The notes below the pieces were generated by a model. It did no database searches. It was not told the DNA's origin and worked only from the letters and a program-made list of their open reading frames with translations. The translations under genes and the position numbers were made by a program. Of a stretch of DNA of 64,000 nt, positions 19,631 to 29,258 are shown piece after piece. This stretch comes from Clostridium folliculivorans (GTDB lineage Bacteria > Bacillota > Clostridia > Clostridiales > Clostridiaceae): NCBI RefSeq assembly GCF_024341905.1, contig NZ_BQXY01000001.1, positions 219,013 through 283,012 of the forward strand. The letters are read 5' to 3'. Within the stretch, counting starts at the first letter, position 1; the number at the start of each line of letters is the position of its first letter.

Positions 19631-20491
19631 ATGGTGAAAATAAGCAAGTGGTTAATTCCGCAAATACTTATATTCTTTATTTTAGGATTTAAGTCTATGA
19701 TATTTTTAGGATTTTTATGGATAATATTTCATGAAATGACTCATTATGTTGTAGCAAAGTGGATGAACCTAAGTATAGATAACTTTAAGATTCATCCCTT
19801 TGGAACTGCATTAGAACTAAGTGATTTCGATGGATTAACTCATAAAGAAGAAATACTTCTTTCAATTTCAGGACCAGCCTTTAATTTTATTATGTTCGGT
19901 ATACTTTACATGACTTACAAGGTAGTTCCTACAGAGTTTATTAATAATTCAATGGAGATAAACTTAGCCCTGGGAATGTTCAATATGCTTCCAGCGTATC
20001 CGTTGGACGGATCAAAGATTTTAAGAACTCTTTTGAGTTCTAGAATGTTTTATAAGAAGGCTCATATTATAACTTCATATATAAGCTATGGGGTAGGAAT
20101 GATAGGAATCGGTATATTTATTTACTTATCTACAATACATATATTTAATCTTAGCGTATTGCTTACATCATGTTTTATACTATTTATAACATATAATGAA
20201 AAAAGAAAGGTAATGTATATCATTATGGGAGATATAATAAAAAAGAGAACGAGACTTGGGAAAAAGAAATATATATATAATAAGACCATATCTGTTCACT
20301 TTAAATTAGGATTGATTAATGTATTAGGATTAGTAGATAAAAATAAGTTCAATACCTTTTATATACTAGATGATGAGCTTAGATTAACAGATGTAATCCA
20401 TGAAGATGAGCTTATTGAAGCACTAAAGACCCATGGTAATATAACATTAGAAGAATACATAAATTATAAAAACAGCTGGATGAAAAAATAG
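19631..20491 (+). CDS. spoIVFB: SpoIVFB-like M50 intramembrane metalloprotease
   Basis: 286-residue site-2-protease-type enzyme with several transmembrane helices in the N-terminal 190 residues. The zinc motif H34-E-M-T-H38 lies in WIIFHEMTHYVVAKW, and the third ligand region NMLPAYPLDGSKILR follows. The C-terminal portion (about 200-286) looks like a soluble regulatory domain, as the CBS region in SpoIVFB. It is expected to cleave pro-sigma-K in the forespore-engulfing mother cell. TTG, ATG and GTG occur consecutively; ATG 19631 is six bases after AGGAG and is preferred. It lies 23 bases from spoIVFA, so the two are an operon. Confidence 0.85.
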   Translation: MVKISKWLIPQILIFFILGFKSMIFLGFLWIIFHEMTHYVVAKWMNLSIDNFKIHPFGTALELSDFDGLTHKEEILLSISGPAFNFIMFGILYMTYKVVPTEFINNSMEINLALGMFNMLPAYPLDGSKILRTLLSSRMFYKKAHIITSYISYGVGMIGIGIFIYLSTIHIFNLSVLLTSCFILFITYNEKRKVMYIIMGDIIKKRTRLGKKKYIYNKTISVHFKLGLINVLGLVDKNKFNTFYILDDELRLTDVIHEDELIEALKTHGNITLEEYINYKNSWMKK

Positions 20492-20538
20492 TATTGGTTA
20501 ATTAGTAATGGTATGATAAAATAATATGATGTAATTCT

Positions 20539-20567
20539 AAGAAGTATTTAATTATACTTCTTTTTTA
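20539..20567 (+). terminator. Terminator after spoIVFAB
   Basis: AAGAAGTAT (20539-20547) pairs with ATACTTCTT (20554-20562), followed by T residues. Confidence 0.75.
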
Positions 20568-20647
20568 CTGTAAAAGAAGGTATATAATTTTTATACTAAT
20601 CAAACCTAGTAATTTCAAATGATTTGAATAGCTTTTTAGGTCATACA

Positions 20648-20754
20648 GTAAAAAAGAAAAATTATGTCGCCTGCCAGAATTTCTTCACATACGCTTAAGA
20701 AAAGGCAGATGCGCAAAAAGCTCTCTGAAGAAGGTCGCTTCAGCGACTTTTCTT
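20648..20754. repeat. Family D element, copy 1 (candidate structured RNA)
   Basis: About 105 bp that match 25029-25131. The 5' part is nearly identical and includes a CGCCTGCC/GGCAGATGCG pairing. The 3' part is a separate hairpin (AAAAG...CTGAAG with CTTCAG...CTTTT) ending in T-rich sequence. It lies in the 353-base gap between spoIVFB and the radical SAM gene, downstream of a terminator, so an independently transcribed RNA is possible. Confidence 0.65.
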
Positions 20755-20844
20755 GTTTAAACGAAAGTACAAAAATTCAAGATAATATTACTTAAGTAAT
20801 AAAAATTAAATCATTATACAGTGAAAAATCTAGGAGGAAGAGTA

Positions 20845-22698
20845 ATGGTTAGAATCACAGATGATATTTTATATAAAGTTGAGAAACCTGCTAGGTATGT
20901 CGGGGGAGAACTTAATCAGGTTATAAAGGATCCTAAAGAAGTAGACATTAGATTTGCTTTTTGTTTCCCTGATGTATACGAAGTTGGTATGTCACATTTA
21001 GGTTCAAGAATACTATATCATACCCTAAATGAGAGAGCGGATACATATTGTGAAAGAGCTTATGCGCCTTGGCCAGATATGGAGAAGGAGCTTAGAAAAA
21101 GTAATATTCCACTGTTTGCTCTTGAAACAAAAGATTCGTTAAATGAATTTGATATCCTTGGATTCACTCTTCAATATGAGATGAGTTATACAAACATATT
21201 AAATATGTTAAATCTATCTGGAATAACAATTAGAGCCTCTGAGAGAAGAGAAGAGGAACCTATAATTATGGCAGGGGGACCTTGTGCTTACAACCCAGAA
21301 TCTTTATATGATATTGTTGACTTCTTCGAAATAGGAGAAGGTGAGGACATGATGAATGATGTTCTTGATGTATATAAAAAATATAAGGGAAAAGGAAAGA
21401 AAAAGGAGTTTCTTAGAGAGATATCTAAAATAAGAGGAATCTATGTTCCTTCTCTTTACGATGTTGAATATAACGAAGATAATACAATTAAATCCTTTAA
21501 GCCTAAATATGAAGATGTTCCGGCTAAAATTCAGAAAAGAGTTATAAACGATTTTGATAAGGTATCCTTCCCAGATAAGTTTATAGTGCCGTATACTGAA
21601 ATAGTACATGATAGAGTAGTACTTGAAGTATTTAGAGGTTGTACAAATGGTTGTAGATTCTGTCAAGCTGGAATGATATATAGACCAGTAAGAGAAAAAT
21701 CAAGACAGACTCTATTAGAAAATGCAAGAAAGTTAGTTCAAGGTACTGGGTATGACGAAATATCGTTATCGTCCTTAAGCACCTGCGACTATTCAGATAT
21801 ACAGGGATTAGTTACTGATTTAATTAATGAACATAGCGAAAAAAATGTTGGTGTTGCACTTCCTTCAATAAGAGTAGATGCTTTTTCAGTTGATCTCATA
21901 AAAGAGATACAAAAGGTAAGAAAGAGTGGACTTACATTTGCACCTGAAGCAGGATCTCAAAGAATGAGAGATGTTATAAATAAGGGCCTTACAGAAGATA
22001 GAATACTTGAAGCTGCTAGAAGTGCTTTCGAATCAGGTTGGAGTACTTTGAAGCTATACTTTATGATAGGGCTTCCTTATGAAACTGTAGAAGACGTAAA
22101 AGAAATAGGAAGTTTAGCAGAAAAAATTACTGCACAATATTTTAAAGTTCCTAAAGATGTTAGAAATAAGGGACTTAGAGTGACAGTAAGTACTTCAATA
22201 CTTGTTCCTAAGCCATTTACACCATTCCAATGGGCTCCTATGGAGAAGATTGATCTAGTGTCAGATAAGATATCTGCAGTTAGGGACTCTATAAAATCAA
22301 AAGCTATAATATATAACTATCACGCTCAAAAAACTTCTTATATGGAATCTTTATTTGCAAGAGGAGACAGAAAACTTTGCGACGTACTTGTAAAGGCGTA
22401 TGAGAAAGGTGCAAAGTTTGATGGATGGTCTGAGTACTTTAACTTTGAACTTTGGAAAGAAGCTTTAGAAGAATGCGGTATTGATGGAGATTTCTATTGC
22501 TATAGAGAAAGATCTTATGATGAAGTTTTACCTTGGGATTTCATTGATATTGGAATAAATAGAAAATATTTAGAAATTGAAAATGAAAAAGCTAAGAATG
22601 CCGTAGTTACACAAAATTGTAGAGTTGGATGTACAGGCTGCGGAATCGACGTGAACTTTAAAGAAGGGAAGTGTTTTGCTGGTGCGATATCTAATTAA
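20845..22698 (+). CDS. B12-binding-domain-like radical SAM protein (TIGR03960 type)
   Basis: 617-residue radical SAM protein. The N-terminal region (about 1-230) resembles the B12-binding fold seen in this family (FAFCFPDVYEVGMSHLGSRIL). The 4Fe-4S cluster motif is CTNGCRFC at about residues 266-273. C-terminal Cys residues (CRVGCTGCGI) are an extra cluster-like motif. The partner gene of the TIGR03936 family follows, overlapping by about 17 bases, as in many Firmicutes ahead of RNase G and L21. The reaction is unknown. ATG 20845 lies seven bases after AGGAGG and replaces the longer GTG reading at 20821. Confidence 0.88.
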   Translation: MVRITDDILYKVEKPARYVGGELNQVIKDPKEVDIRFAFCFPDVYEVGMSHLGSRILYHTLNERADTYCERAYAPWPDMEKELRKSNIPLFALETKDSLNEFDILGFTLQYEMSYTNILNMLNLSGITIRASERREEEPIIMAGGPCAYNPESLYDIVDFFEIGEGEDMMNDVLDVYKKYKGKGKKKEFLREISKIRGIYVPSLYDVEYNEDNTIKSFKPKYEDVPAKIQKRVINDFDKVSFPDKFIVPYTEIVHDRVVLEVFRGCTNGCRFCQAGMIYRPVREKSRQTLLENARKLVQGTGYDEISLSSLSTCDYSDIQGLVTDLINEHSEKNVGVALPSIRVDAFSVDLIKEIQKVRKSGLTFAPEAGSQRMRDVINKGLTEDRILEAARSAFESGWSTLKLYFMIGLPYETVEDVKEIGSLAEKITAQYFKVPKDVRNKGLRVTVSTSILVPKPFTPFQWAPMEKIDLVSDKISAVRDSIKSKAIIYNYHAQKTSYMESLFARGDRKLCDVLVKAYEKGAKFDGWSEYFNFELWKEALEECGIDGDFYCYRERSYDEVLPWDFIDIGINRKYLEIENEKAKNAVVTQNCRVGCTGCGIDVNFKEGKCFAGAISN

Positions 22699-23383
22699 AT
22701 TTACTAAAGAGAGCGAAATTAAATTTATTTCTCATCTTGATTTAATGAGAACTATACAAAGAGTAATAAGAAGAGCAGATCTTCCTATTGAATATTCAAA
22801 GGGATTTAACCCACATATGAATTTATCAATAGCAAATCCTTTGTCAGTAGGCTTTTACTCTGAAGGAGATTATTTAGATATGGGTCTCGCAGAAGACTTA
22901 ACTGAAGAGGAAGTAAAAGAAAGATTAAATGCAAATTCTGCTAAGGGAATAAGATTTTTAGAGGCTACTAAAGTTATAAATAAAGAAAATGAGAAAAAGG
23001 TGCCACAAGCTATGGCACTCATTGATGCGGCAAGATATATTATCAAAGTCAAATATAATGATACAGAAAGCACTATATTAGAAGTTGAAAAACTTATGGA
23101 ACAGAATGAATGGGTTACACTTAAGAAAAGTAAAAATGGGGAAAAGATGGTTGATATAAAACCTATGGTAAAAGAAATTAAGTACTGGATTAATGAAGAT
23201 AAACTTATACTTAATGCTTTGATTAGCTGTGGAAGCAGGGAACATCTTTCTCCAGAATTGTTAGCAACCTACATAAGAAGCAATACTTCAAATTTTGAAG
23301 AAGAAGCCTTTATTGATATAAAAAGAGAGGAACTATATGCTCTTAAGGGTGAAAATTTAGTTCCACTTTATAAATGTATATAG
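22682..23383 (+). CDS. TIGR03936 / DUF2344 radical-SAM-linked protein
   Basis: About 233 residues beginning VRYLIKFTKESEIKFISHLDLMRTIQR, the conserved start of the family, with GFNPHMNLSIANPLSVG. It is always linked to, or fused with, the TIGR03960 radical SAM protein; a role in RNA modification is often suggested but I know of no proof. A TTG at 22676 would add two residues; GTG 22682 is chosen because its spacing from AGGGAAG is better. The gene overlaps the upstream stop and precedes rng by 16 bases. Confidence 0.85.
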   Translation: MRYLIKFTKESEIKFISHLDLMRTIQRVIRRADLPIEYSKGFNPHMNLSIANPLSVGFYSEGDYLDMGLAEDLTEEEVKERLNANSAKGIRFLEATKVINKENEKKVPQAMALIDAARYIIKVKYNDTESTILEVEKLMEQNEWVTLKKSKNGEKMVDIKPMVKEIKYWINEDKLILNALISCGSREHLSPELLATYIRSNTSNFEEEAFIDIKREELYALKGENLVPLYKCI

Positions 23384-23399
23384 TATAAAGGAAATTATT

Positions 23400-24833
23400 A
23401 TGAGAGAACTTTTTATAGAAAGAAGAGAAAAGATTCTTAGGATTGCTATAAAGGAAAAAGGTAACTTAACAGAATGTTTTGTGGAAGAAGAAAATAACGA
23501 ACCACTTCCTGGAGAGGTATATAAGGGAACTGTAAAAAATATAGTTCCTGCTATTGGTAGTGCGTTTGTAGATATTGGACATGAAAAGAATGGATACTTA
23601 CACTTTGATATGAGAAAGAATCCTTTGAAAAAAGGGCAAGATTTAATTGTTGAAATCATAAGTGAGAGTTTTGGTAGTAAAGGACCTAAAGTGGCTAGTC
23701 CTATAAGTCTACCAGGTAGATTTGCGGTGTTAGCTAAGGGGGATAAAGAACTTCTTATATCTAAAAGAATAGAAGATAAGGATATTAGAGAGAATTTAAA
23801 GAGTACAATAGAAACAATTGAAGGTTTCTCTATAACTATAAGGACAAACGCTAAAGATGTATCAACTGATATTATAAAACAGGAAATATACAAACTTAAA
23901 GATAGATATGAAGCTATCGAGAGAGAGGCTTTATATAGTTTGAAAAACAAAAAGCTCTATGGAGAAGATGCGCTTCTTCATAAGGTTTTAAGAGATAATA
24001 TAAATAGTGAAACATCAAAGATTATTGTAGATTCCATGGAAGATTATTCTGCCGTAAAAGACTATATAGCTGATGATAAAAATATTGAATTAATAATACA
24101 TAAGGAAATAAGAAGTTTATTTGACTATTATGGAATAGAGAAAGAGATACTTAATTTAAGAAACTCTAGAGTTAACTTAAAATGTGGTGGAAATATAGTT
24201 ATTGATAAAACTGAAGCAATGTATGTAATTGATGTGAACTCAGCTAAGAATATTAGTGGAAGAAATTTTTCTAAAACAGCTGAAGAGACAAATATTGAGG
24301 CTGCAAAAGAAATAGGAAGGCAGATTAGACTTAGAAATCTTAGTGGTATAATAGTAGTAGATTTTATTGATATGGATAACTCTCAAGCTAAGAATAAAGT
24401 ATATGCTGCCATAAAAGAAAGTCTTGAGGGCGATAGCAGCAGAGCTAGGGTATATGAATTTACTGAGCTAAATCTTCTACAGATATCAAGAAGTAGAAGA
24501 GGAAAGAGTATTTATGATTATATAGAAGAAAACTGCGATATATGTAATGGACATGGGAAAAGGCTGAAAGGGTCTTATATAAAGCATCTAATTAAAAATG
24601 AAATTATAAGAACCGAAGGTGAAGGCAGCATCAAAGACTTCTATATAGAGTTAAAGGATGTATATGAAGACTATGTTATAGGCGATAAGGTACAATTCCT
24701 AAAGGATATAGGAGCCCTAGATAAAAATGTCTATATTAAATTTATAGATTCAATAGATTACTACAAGCTTGAACCATTATTATTCAAAAATCAGATTGAT
24801 GCTGTAAGTAATTACAAACTTCAAATAGAGTAG
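23400..24833 (+). CDS. rng: Ribonuclease G (RNase E/G family)
   Basis: 477-residue endoribonuclease acting on AU-rich single-stranded RNA, in rRNA and mRNA processing. It has an N-terminal RNase H-like start, an S1 domain (about 36-110, YKGTVKNIVPAIGSAFVDIG), the catalytic metal-binding Asp pair (VIDVNSAKN and VVDFIDMDN), and a zinc-link CDICNGHGK. It is short, RNase G type, without the RNase E C-terminal scaffold. The stop codon is immediately followed by the left end of a family C element, so this element may supply the 3' end of the transcript. Confidence 0.92.
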   Translation: MRELFIERREKILRIAIKEKGNLTECFVEEENNEPLPGEVYKGTVKNIVPAIGSAFVDIGHEKNGYLHFDMRKNPLKKGQDLIVEIISESFGSKGPKVASPISLPGRFAVLAKGDKELLISKRIEDKDIRENLKSTIETIEGFSITIRTNAKDVSTDIIKQEIYKLKDRYEAIEREALYSLKNKKLYGEDALLHKVLRDNINSETSKIIVDSMEDYSAVKDYIADDKNIELIIHKEIRSLFDYYGIEKEILNLRNSRVNLKCGGNIVIDKTEAMYVIDVNSAKNISGRNFSKTAEETNIEAAKEIGRQIRLRNLSGIIVVDFIDMDNSQAKNKVYAAIKESLEGDSSRARVYEFTELNLLQISRSRRGKSIYDYIEENCDICNGHGKRLKGSYIKHLIKNEIIRTEGEGSIKDFYIELKDVYEDYVIGDKVQFLKDIGALDKNVYIKFIDSIDYYKLEPLLFKNQIDAVSNYKLQIE

Positions 24834-25216
24834 ATTGAAATTAAGTGGTTAGGCATCCAATGCTTTAATGAGATTACGCAAAGAATTAATATGATTTTGT
24901 CATATTTCATGGCTAAAACTGTAAACTCACTCCGTTCGAACAGTACAGTTTTACTCTTTATTAATCACGCTTTCTTGTAAAACTTTCATATATAAAATTT
25001 AAGAAAGCAAAAAGGATATATATAAAGAGTAAAAAAGTGAGAATATGTCGCCTGCCAGAATTTCTTCACATACGTTCAGAAAAGGCAGATGCGGAAAAAA
25101 ATCACTAATGAAAAGCGTATTAGCGATTTTTAAGAGCCATTCCATCTAAAAAAAACATTTAATTCTAATAGCTCGCTCATATAGCATCTCCTGCATAACC
25201 ACTTAATTTCAGTAAT
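24834..25216. repeat. Family C MITE-like element interrupted by a family D element
   Basis: The left end ATTGAAATTAAGTGG (24834-24848) and right end CCACTTAATTTCAGTAAT (25199-25216) are inverted repeats. Interior segments (ACTGTAAACTCACT hairpin, CATTTAATTCTAATAGCTCG) match the uninterrupted copy at 48197-48400. The extra DNA in the middle includes the family D element at 25029-25131, so D appears nested in C. This fills most of the gap between rng and rplU. Confidence 0.75.
25029..25131. repeat. Family D element, copy 2 (candidate structured RNA)
   Basis: Same 5' part as 20648-20754. The 3' hairpin has a different sequence (AAAAATCACTAAT with ATTAGCGATTTTT) but keeps pairing and a T-rich tail. 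Replacement of both arms with pairing retained suggests selection on an RNA hairpin. Confidence 0.65.
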
Positions 25217-25266
25217 CTTTTTTTAAAATAACAAAATAATCGTACTGAGATAAAATGTAATATATT

Positions 25267-25323
25267 AAACGTCGCACGTTTAGATAAAAATAACTTTACA
25301 AAATATGTGCGATATGGTAGAAT
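25267..25323 (+). promoter_or_regulatory. rplU operon promoter with upstream palindrome
   Basis: TTTACA (25295-25300), 17 bases, TAGAAT (25318-25323) form a good sigma-A promoter. The perfect inverted repeat AAACGTCGCACGTTT at 25267-25281 sits just upstream of the -35 box and could bind a regulator. Confidence 0.65.
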
Positions 25324-25408
25324 GGCATTTGTGAACCGCACACATAAGGTTCCATAAACGATTGTACAATCGTACCTGAAGTGGCGAGACCGTAATGAGG
25401 AGGTGTTT
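25324..25408 (+). ncRNA. Ribosomal protein L21 leader
   Basis: The transcribed leader between the promoter and rplU contains GAACCGCACACATAAGGTTCC-type hairpin bases, then ACGATTGTACAATCGT and GTGGCGAGACCGTAATGAGG. This matches my recollection of the Firmicute L21 leader, a presumed autoregulatory target of L21. It ends at the ribosome-binding site. Confidence 0.7.
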
Positions 25409-25410
25409 TT

Positions 25411-25722
25411 ATGTACGCAGTAGTTAAGACAGGTGGAAAACAATTCAGAGTTCAAGAAGGCGATGTTATATTCGTTGAAAAATTAGAAGCTGAAGTTGAA
25501 GCAACAGTTGAGTTAACAGAAGTTCTAGCAGTAGCTAAGGATGGTGAGCTTAAGGTTGGTACACCAGTAGTAGAAGGTGCTAAAGTAGTTGCTAAGGTAG
25601 TTGCTCAAGGCAAGGCTAAGAAAATTATAGTTTTCAAGTACAAGAGAAAGAAAGACTATAGAAGAAAGAACGGCCACAGACAACCTTACACTAAGCTAGT
25701 TATCGAAAAAATAGAAGCTTAA
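25411..25722 (+). CDS. rplU: 50S ribosomal protein L21
   Basis: 103 residues starting [25 protein letters not shown], the standard bL21 sequence, and ending with the basic [20 protein letters not shown] region that contacts 23S rRNA. AGGAGGTG precedes the ATG. It is the first gene of the rplU-prp-rpmA operon, and its stop is one base from the prp start. Confidence 0.98.
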   Translation: MYAVVKTGGKQFRVQEGDVIFVEKLEAEVEATVELTEVLAVAKDGELKVGTPVVEGAKVVAKVVAQGKAKKIIVFKYKRKKDYRRKNGHRQPYTKLVIEKIEA

Positions 25723-25723
25723 T

Positions 25724-26095
25724 ATGATTAAGTTAGATATTTATACGACTAAGGATATAATAATTGGATTTAAGATACAAAATCATGCTCTTATAGAAAG
25801 AGAAATGATTTTAGCTGGAGAAGCATACGATATGGTATGTAATTCAGTATCTGTATTATCTCAAAGTGTACTTATAGGCTTAGACGAAGTACTTAAGCTT
25901 AATGTGCCATACGAAATGACGGATGGATATATTAAGTTAGACCTTAGAGAGCTTGATGAAGAAGAACTTCAAAAAGCACAGGTCTTACTAAAAACTTTTG
26001 AACTTAGTATAGACAGTATTTTATTATCCTTAGAGCAAAGTTTTGGAAAAAATAAAGCAGACCAATATATATATGTAAAAAAAGAGGAGGTGTAG
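25724..26095 (+). CDS. prp: Ribosomal-processing cysteine protease Prp
   Basis: 123 residues. The family's catalytic pair is present: His21 in IQNHAL and Cys39 in DMVCNSVS. Prp removes the N-terminal extension of L27 before it joins the ribosome. The downstream L27 has such an extension, so enzyme and substrate are encoded side by side, between rplU and rpmA as in other Firmicutes. The Gly of the usual GHA motif is Asn here. Confidence 0.92.
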   Translation: MIKLDIYTTKDIIIGFKIQNHALIEREMILAGEAYDMVCNSVSVLSQSVLIGLDEVLKLNVPYEMTDGYIKLDLRELDEEELQKAQVLLKTFELSIDSILLSLEQSFGKNKADQYIYVKKEEV

Positions 26096-26099
26096 TACT

Positions 26100-26399
26100 A
26101 TGCTAATCATGAACCTTCAATTGTTCGCTCATAAAAAAGGAGTAGGTAGCTCCAAGAACGGTAGAGATTCTGAGTCAAAGAGACTTGGTGTTAAGTCAGC
26201 TGATGGACAATTTGTTCTTGCTGGAAACATACTTGTTAGACAAAGAGGAACAAAGATACATCCAGGTGTTAATGTAGGTAAAGGAAGCGATGATACTTTA
26301 TTTGCAAAGATCGATGGAGTTGTTAAATTTGAAAGACTTGGAAGAGACAAGAAGAAAGCTTCTGTTTATCCAGTAGAAATTCAAGAAATAGCTGAATAA
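26100..26399 (+). CDS. rpmA: 50S ribosomal protein L27 with Prp-cleaved extension
   Basis: 99 residues. Mature L27 begins [12 protein letters not shown]; it is preceded by a nine-to-ten-residue leader ending NLQLF, the Prp cleavage recognition sequence (cut after Phe). The L27 N-terminus reaches the peptidyl transferase centre, so uncut protein would interfere with translation. ATG 26100 is nine bases after AGGAGG. A strong terminator follows. Confidence 0.98.
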   Translation: MLIMNLQLFAHKKGVGSSKNGRDSESKRLGVKSADGQFVLAGNILVRQRGTKIHPGVNVGKGSDDTLFAKIDGVVKFERLGRDKKKASVYPVEIQEIAE

Positions 26400-26409
26400 T
26401 CCTAGTTAT

Positions 26410-26441
26410 AAAAGCACCCTTTTGTAAAAAGGGTGCTTTTC
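26410..26441 (+). terminator. Terminator of the rplU-prp-rpmA operon
   Basis: AAAAGCACCCTTTT pairs with AAAAGGGTGCTTTT across a three-base loop. Confidence 0.85.
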
Positions 26442-26518
26442 AAGTATTATGGATATGTATATTATTTGTATATACAGGCTATCAATAATATAGAGTACCA
26501 AAATATAAATGAAATTTA

Positions 26519-26573
26519 GTTTGTACTTGTTTTAAAATACCTAATAATTGGGTATTTTAAAACAAGTACAAAC
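26519..26573. promoter_or_regulatory. Perfect 23-bp inverted repeat upstream of obg
   Basis: Positions 26519-26541 are exactly complementary to 26551-26573 with a nine-base loop. There is no T tail, so it is not a classical terminator. It ends 27 bases before the obg start and would fold into the 5' leader or act as a protein-binding palindrome. Confidence 0.6.
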
Positions 26574-26588
26574 AAAAGTATAAGGTAA

Positions 26589-27887
<1,299 letters not shown>

Positions 27888-27963
27888 TTTAAAATACTTA
27901 TCTTAAATATTGAATTAACTTTGATTCATATATTATAGAACAATTTAAGGAATGTTTATTACT

Positions 27964-27999
27964 TAAGGAGATATTGATAATATAAAAAATATCTCCTTT
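27964..27999 (+). terminator. Terminator after obg
   Basis: AAGGAGATATT pairs with AATATCTCCTT, followed by T residues. Confidence 0.7.
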
Positions 28000-28051
28000 C
28001 AAAACATTTTTATTAGTTGATATATAAACCTAAACAAGGGAGGAAAATAAA

Positions 28052-28354
28052 TTGATTACGACAAAACAGAGAGCATATCTTAGATCGCTAGCAAACGGTA
28101 TAAGCCCTATATTTCAATTAGGTAAGAATGGTATAGAAGAACCATTTTTAAAGCAAATAAGCGAGGCACTTGAAGCTAGAGAACTAATTAAAATAAAAGT
28201 TTTAGAAAACAGTGGTTATGAAACTAGAGAGGCTTCAGATGTTATATGTAAAGAAATAGGATGTGAAGGAATTCAAGCTATCGGAAGTAAAATAGTTTTA
28301 TTTAAACAATCACAAAAGAATCCTAAAATAGAATTGCCAAAGGGCGACAAATAA
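28052..28354 (+). CDS. yhbY: YhbY-type CRM-domain RNA-binding protein
   Basis: 100 residues. The whole protein is a CRM domain: N-terminal LTTKQRAYLRSLA-like helix (ITTKQRAYLRSLANGISPIFQLGKNGI) with the GxxG-type loop, then IKIKVLENS and SKIVLFKQSQ. YhbY binds pre-50S particles. The start is TTG, eight bases after GGGAGG. It ends six bases before nadD, so they are co-transcribed. Confidence 0.9.
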   Translation: MITTKQRAYLRSLANGISPIFQLGKNGIEEPFLKQISEALEARELIKIKVLENSGYETREASDVICKEIGCEGIQAIGSKIVLFKQSQKNPKIELPKGDK

Positions 28355-28360
28355 TACACT

Positions 28361-28966
28361 ATGTCGAAAAAAATAGGAATACTCGGGGGAACCTTTGATC
28401 CTATTCATAATGGACATATATATATAGCTTATGAGGCTAAGAGATTGTTGGATTTAGATGAAATTATTTTTATGCCGAGCGGAAATCCACCACATAAAGA
28501 TGAGAAGAATATAACTGATAGTCATTTAAGATATAAAATGGTTGATCTAGCTATAAGAAGTTATGATGGTTTTATAACAAGTGATTATGAAGTAAGCAAG
28601 CAAGGTTTAAGTTATACATATGAGACCTTGATGCATTTAAAAGTTAATCTTAAAGGGTCGGAGCTATATTTTATAACAGGTGCTGACTGCTTAATGGATC
28701 TTGAAAAATGGAAAAATGTGAATCTTATAATGGATAACTGTAATTTTGTAGTGTTTAATAGACCTGGATATACTAAGGAGAAACTCTATGCCGAAAAAAG
28801 ATTTGTGGAGCAAAAATATAATAAAAAAATTATATTTTTAGATCTTTTGCAATTAGACATTTCATCTACTTGGATCAGGCAGAGAATCAGGGAAGGTCAT
28901 ACGGTTGATTTTTTTATACCTGATGAAGTTAGTAAAATCATTAGAGAAAATAGATTATATTTATAG
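28361..28966 (+). CDS. nadD: Nicotinate-nucleotide adenylyltransferase
   Basis: 201 residues. It adenylates nicotinate mononucleotide in NAD synthesis. The nucleotidyltransferase motif GGTFDPIHNGH (about residues 9-19) and the C-terminal ISSTWIRQR motif are both present. Its place between yhbY and yqeK is conserved in Firmicutes. A terminator-like hairpin lies just downstream. Confidence 0.96.
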   Translation: MSKKIGILGGTFDPIHNGHIYIAYEAKRLLDLDEIIFMPSGNPPHKDEKNITDSHLRYKMVDLAIRSYDGFITSDYEVSKQGLSYTYETLMHLKVNLKGSELYFITGADCLMDLEKWKNVNLIMDNCNFVVFNRPGYTKEKLYAEKRFVEQKYNKKIIFLDLLQLDISSTWIRQRIREGHTVDFFIPDEVSKIIRENRLYL

Positions 28967-28978
28967 ATAGAATATTTT

Positions 28979-29026
28979 ATCCTAAATTTTTAACTGCAAA
29001 GTTGTATATTTAGGATTATTTTTTTA
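28979..29026 (+). terminator. Terminator after nadD
   Basis: ATCCTAAAT (28979-28987) pairs with ATTTAGGAT (29008-29016), then a T-run. The remaining gap up to 29258 shows only AT-rich promoter-like DNA. Confidence 0.65.
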
Positions 29027-29258
29027 CTGTTTAGGAAGTTACAAAACTTTCAAAAATATAATTATTATAATTGCAAGGACATTAGAAATTTTTAAAATAA
29101 TGATTAATATTAATATATAAGTAGTTTTTTATCATAGGGTTCCAAACTCAACTATTAAATTGTGCATGGCGCGGAAATTCTTAGAAGTAATGACTTTAGA
29201 ACATGCAAAACTTAAGTTGCTGTAAGGGAATACTATAATTATCATTGGGGGAATTAAT

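Noticed and set aside
23357-23950. 197-codon minus-strand frame opposite the start of rng
   Set aside because: Antisense shadow of the S1-containing part of RNase G.
25177-25455. 92-codon minus-strand frame across the rplU leader
   Set aside because: Runs over the promoter, L21 leader and start of rplU; not coding.
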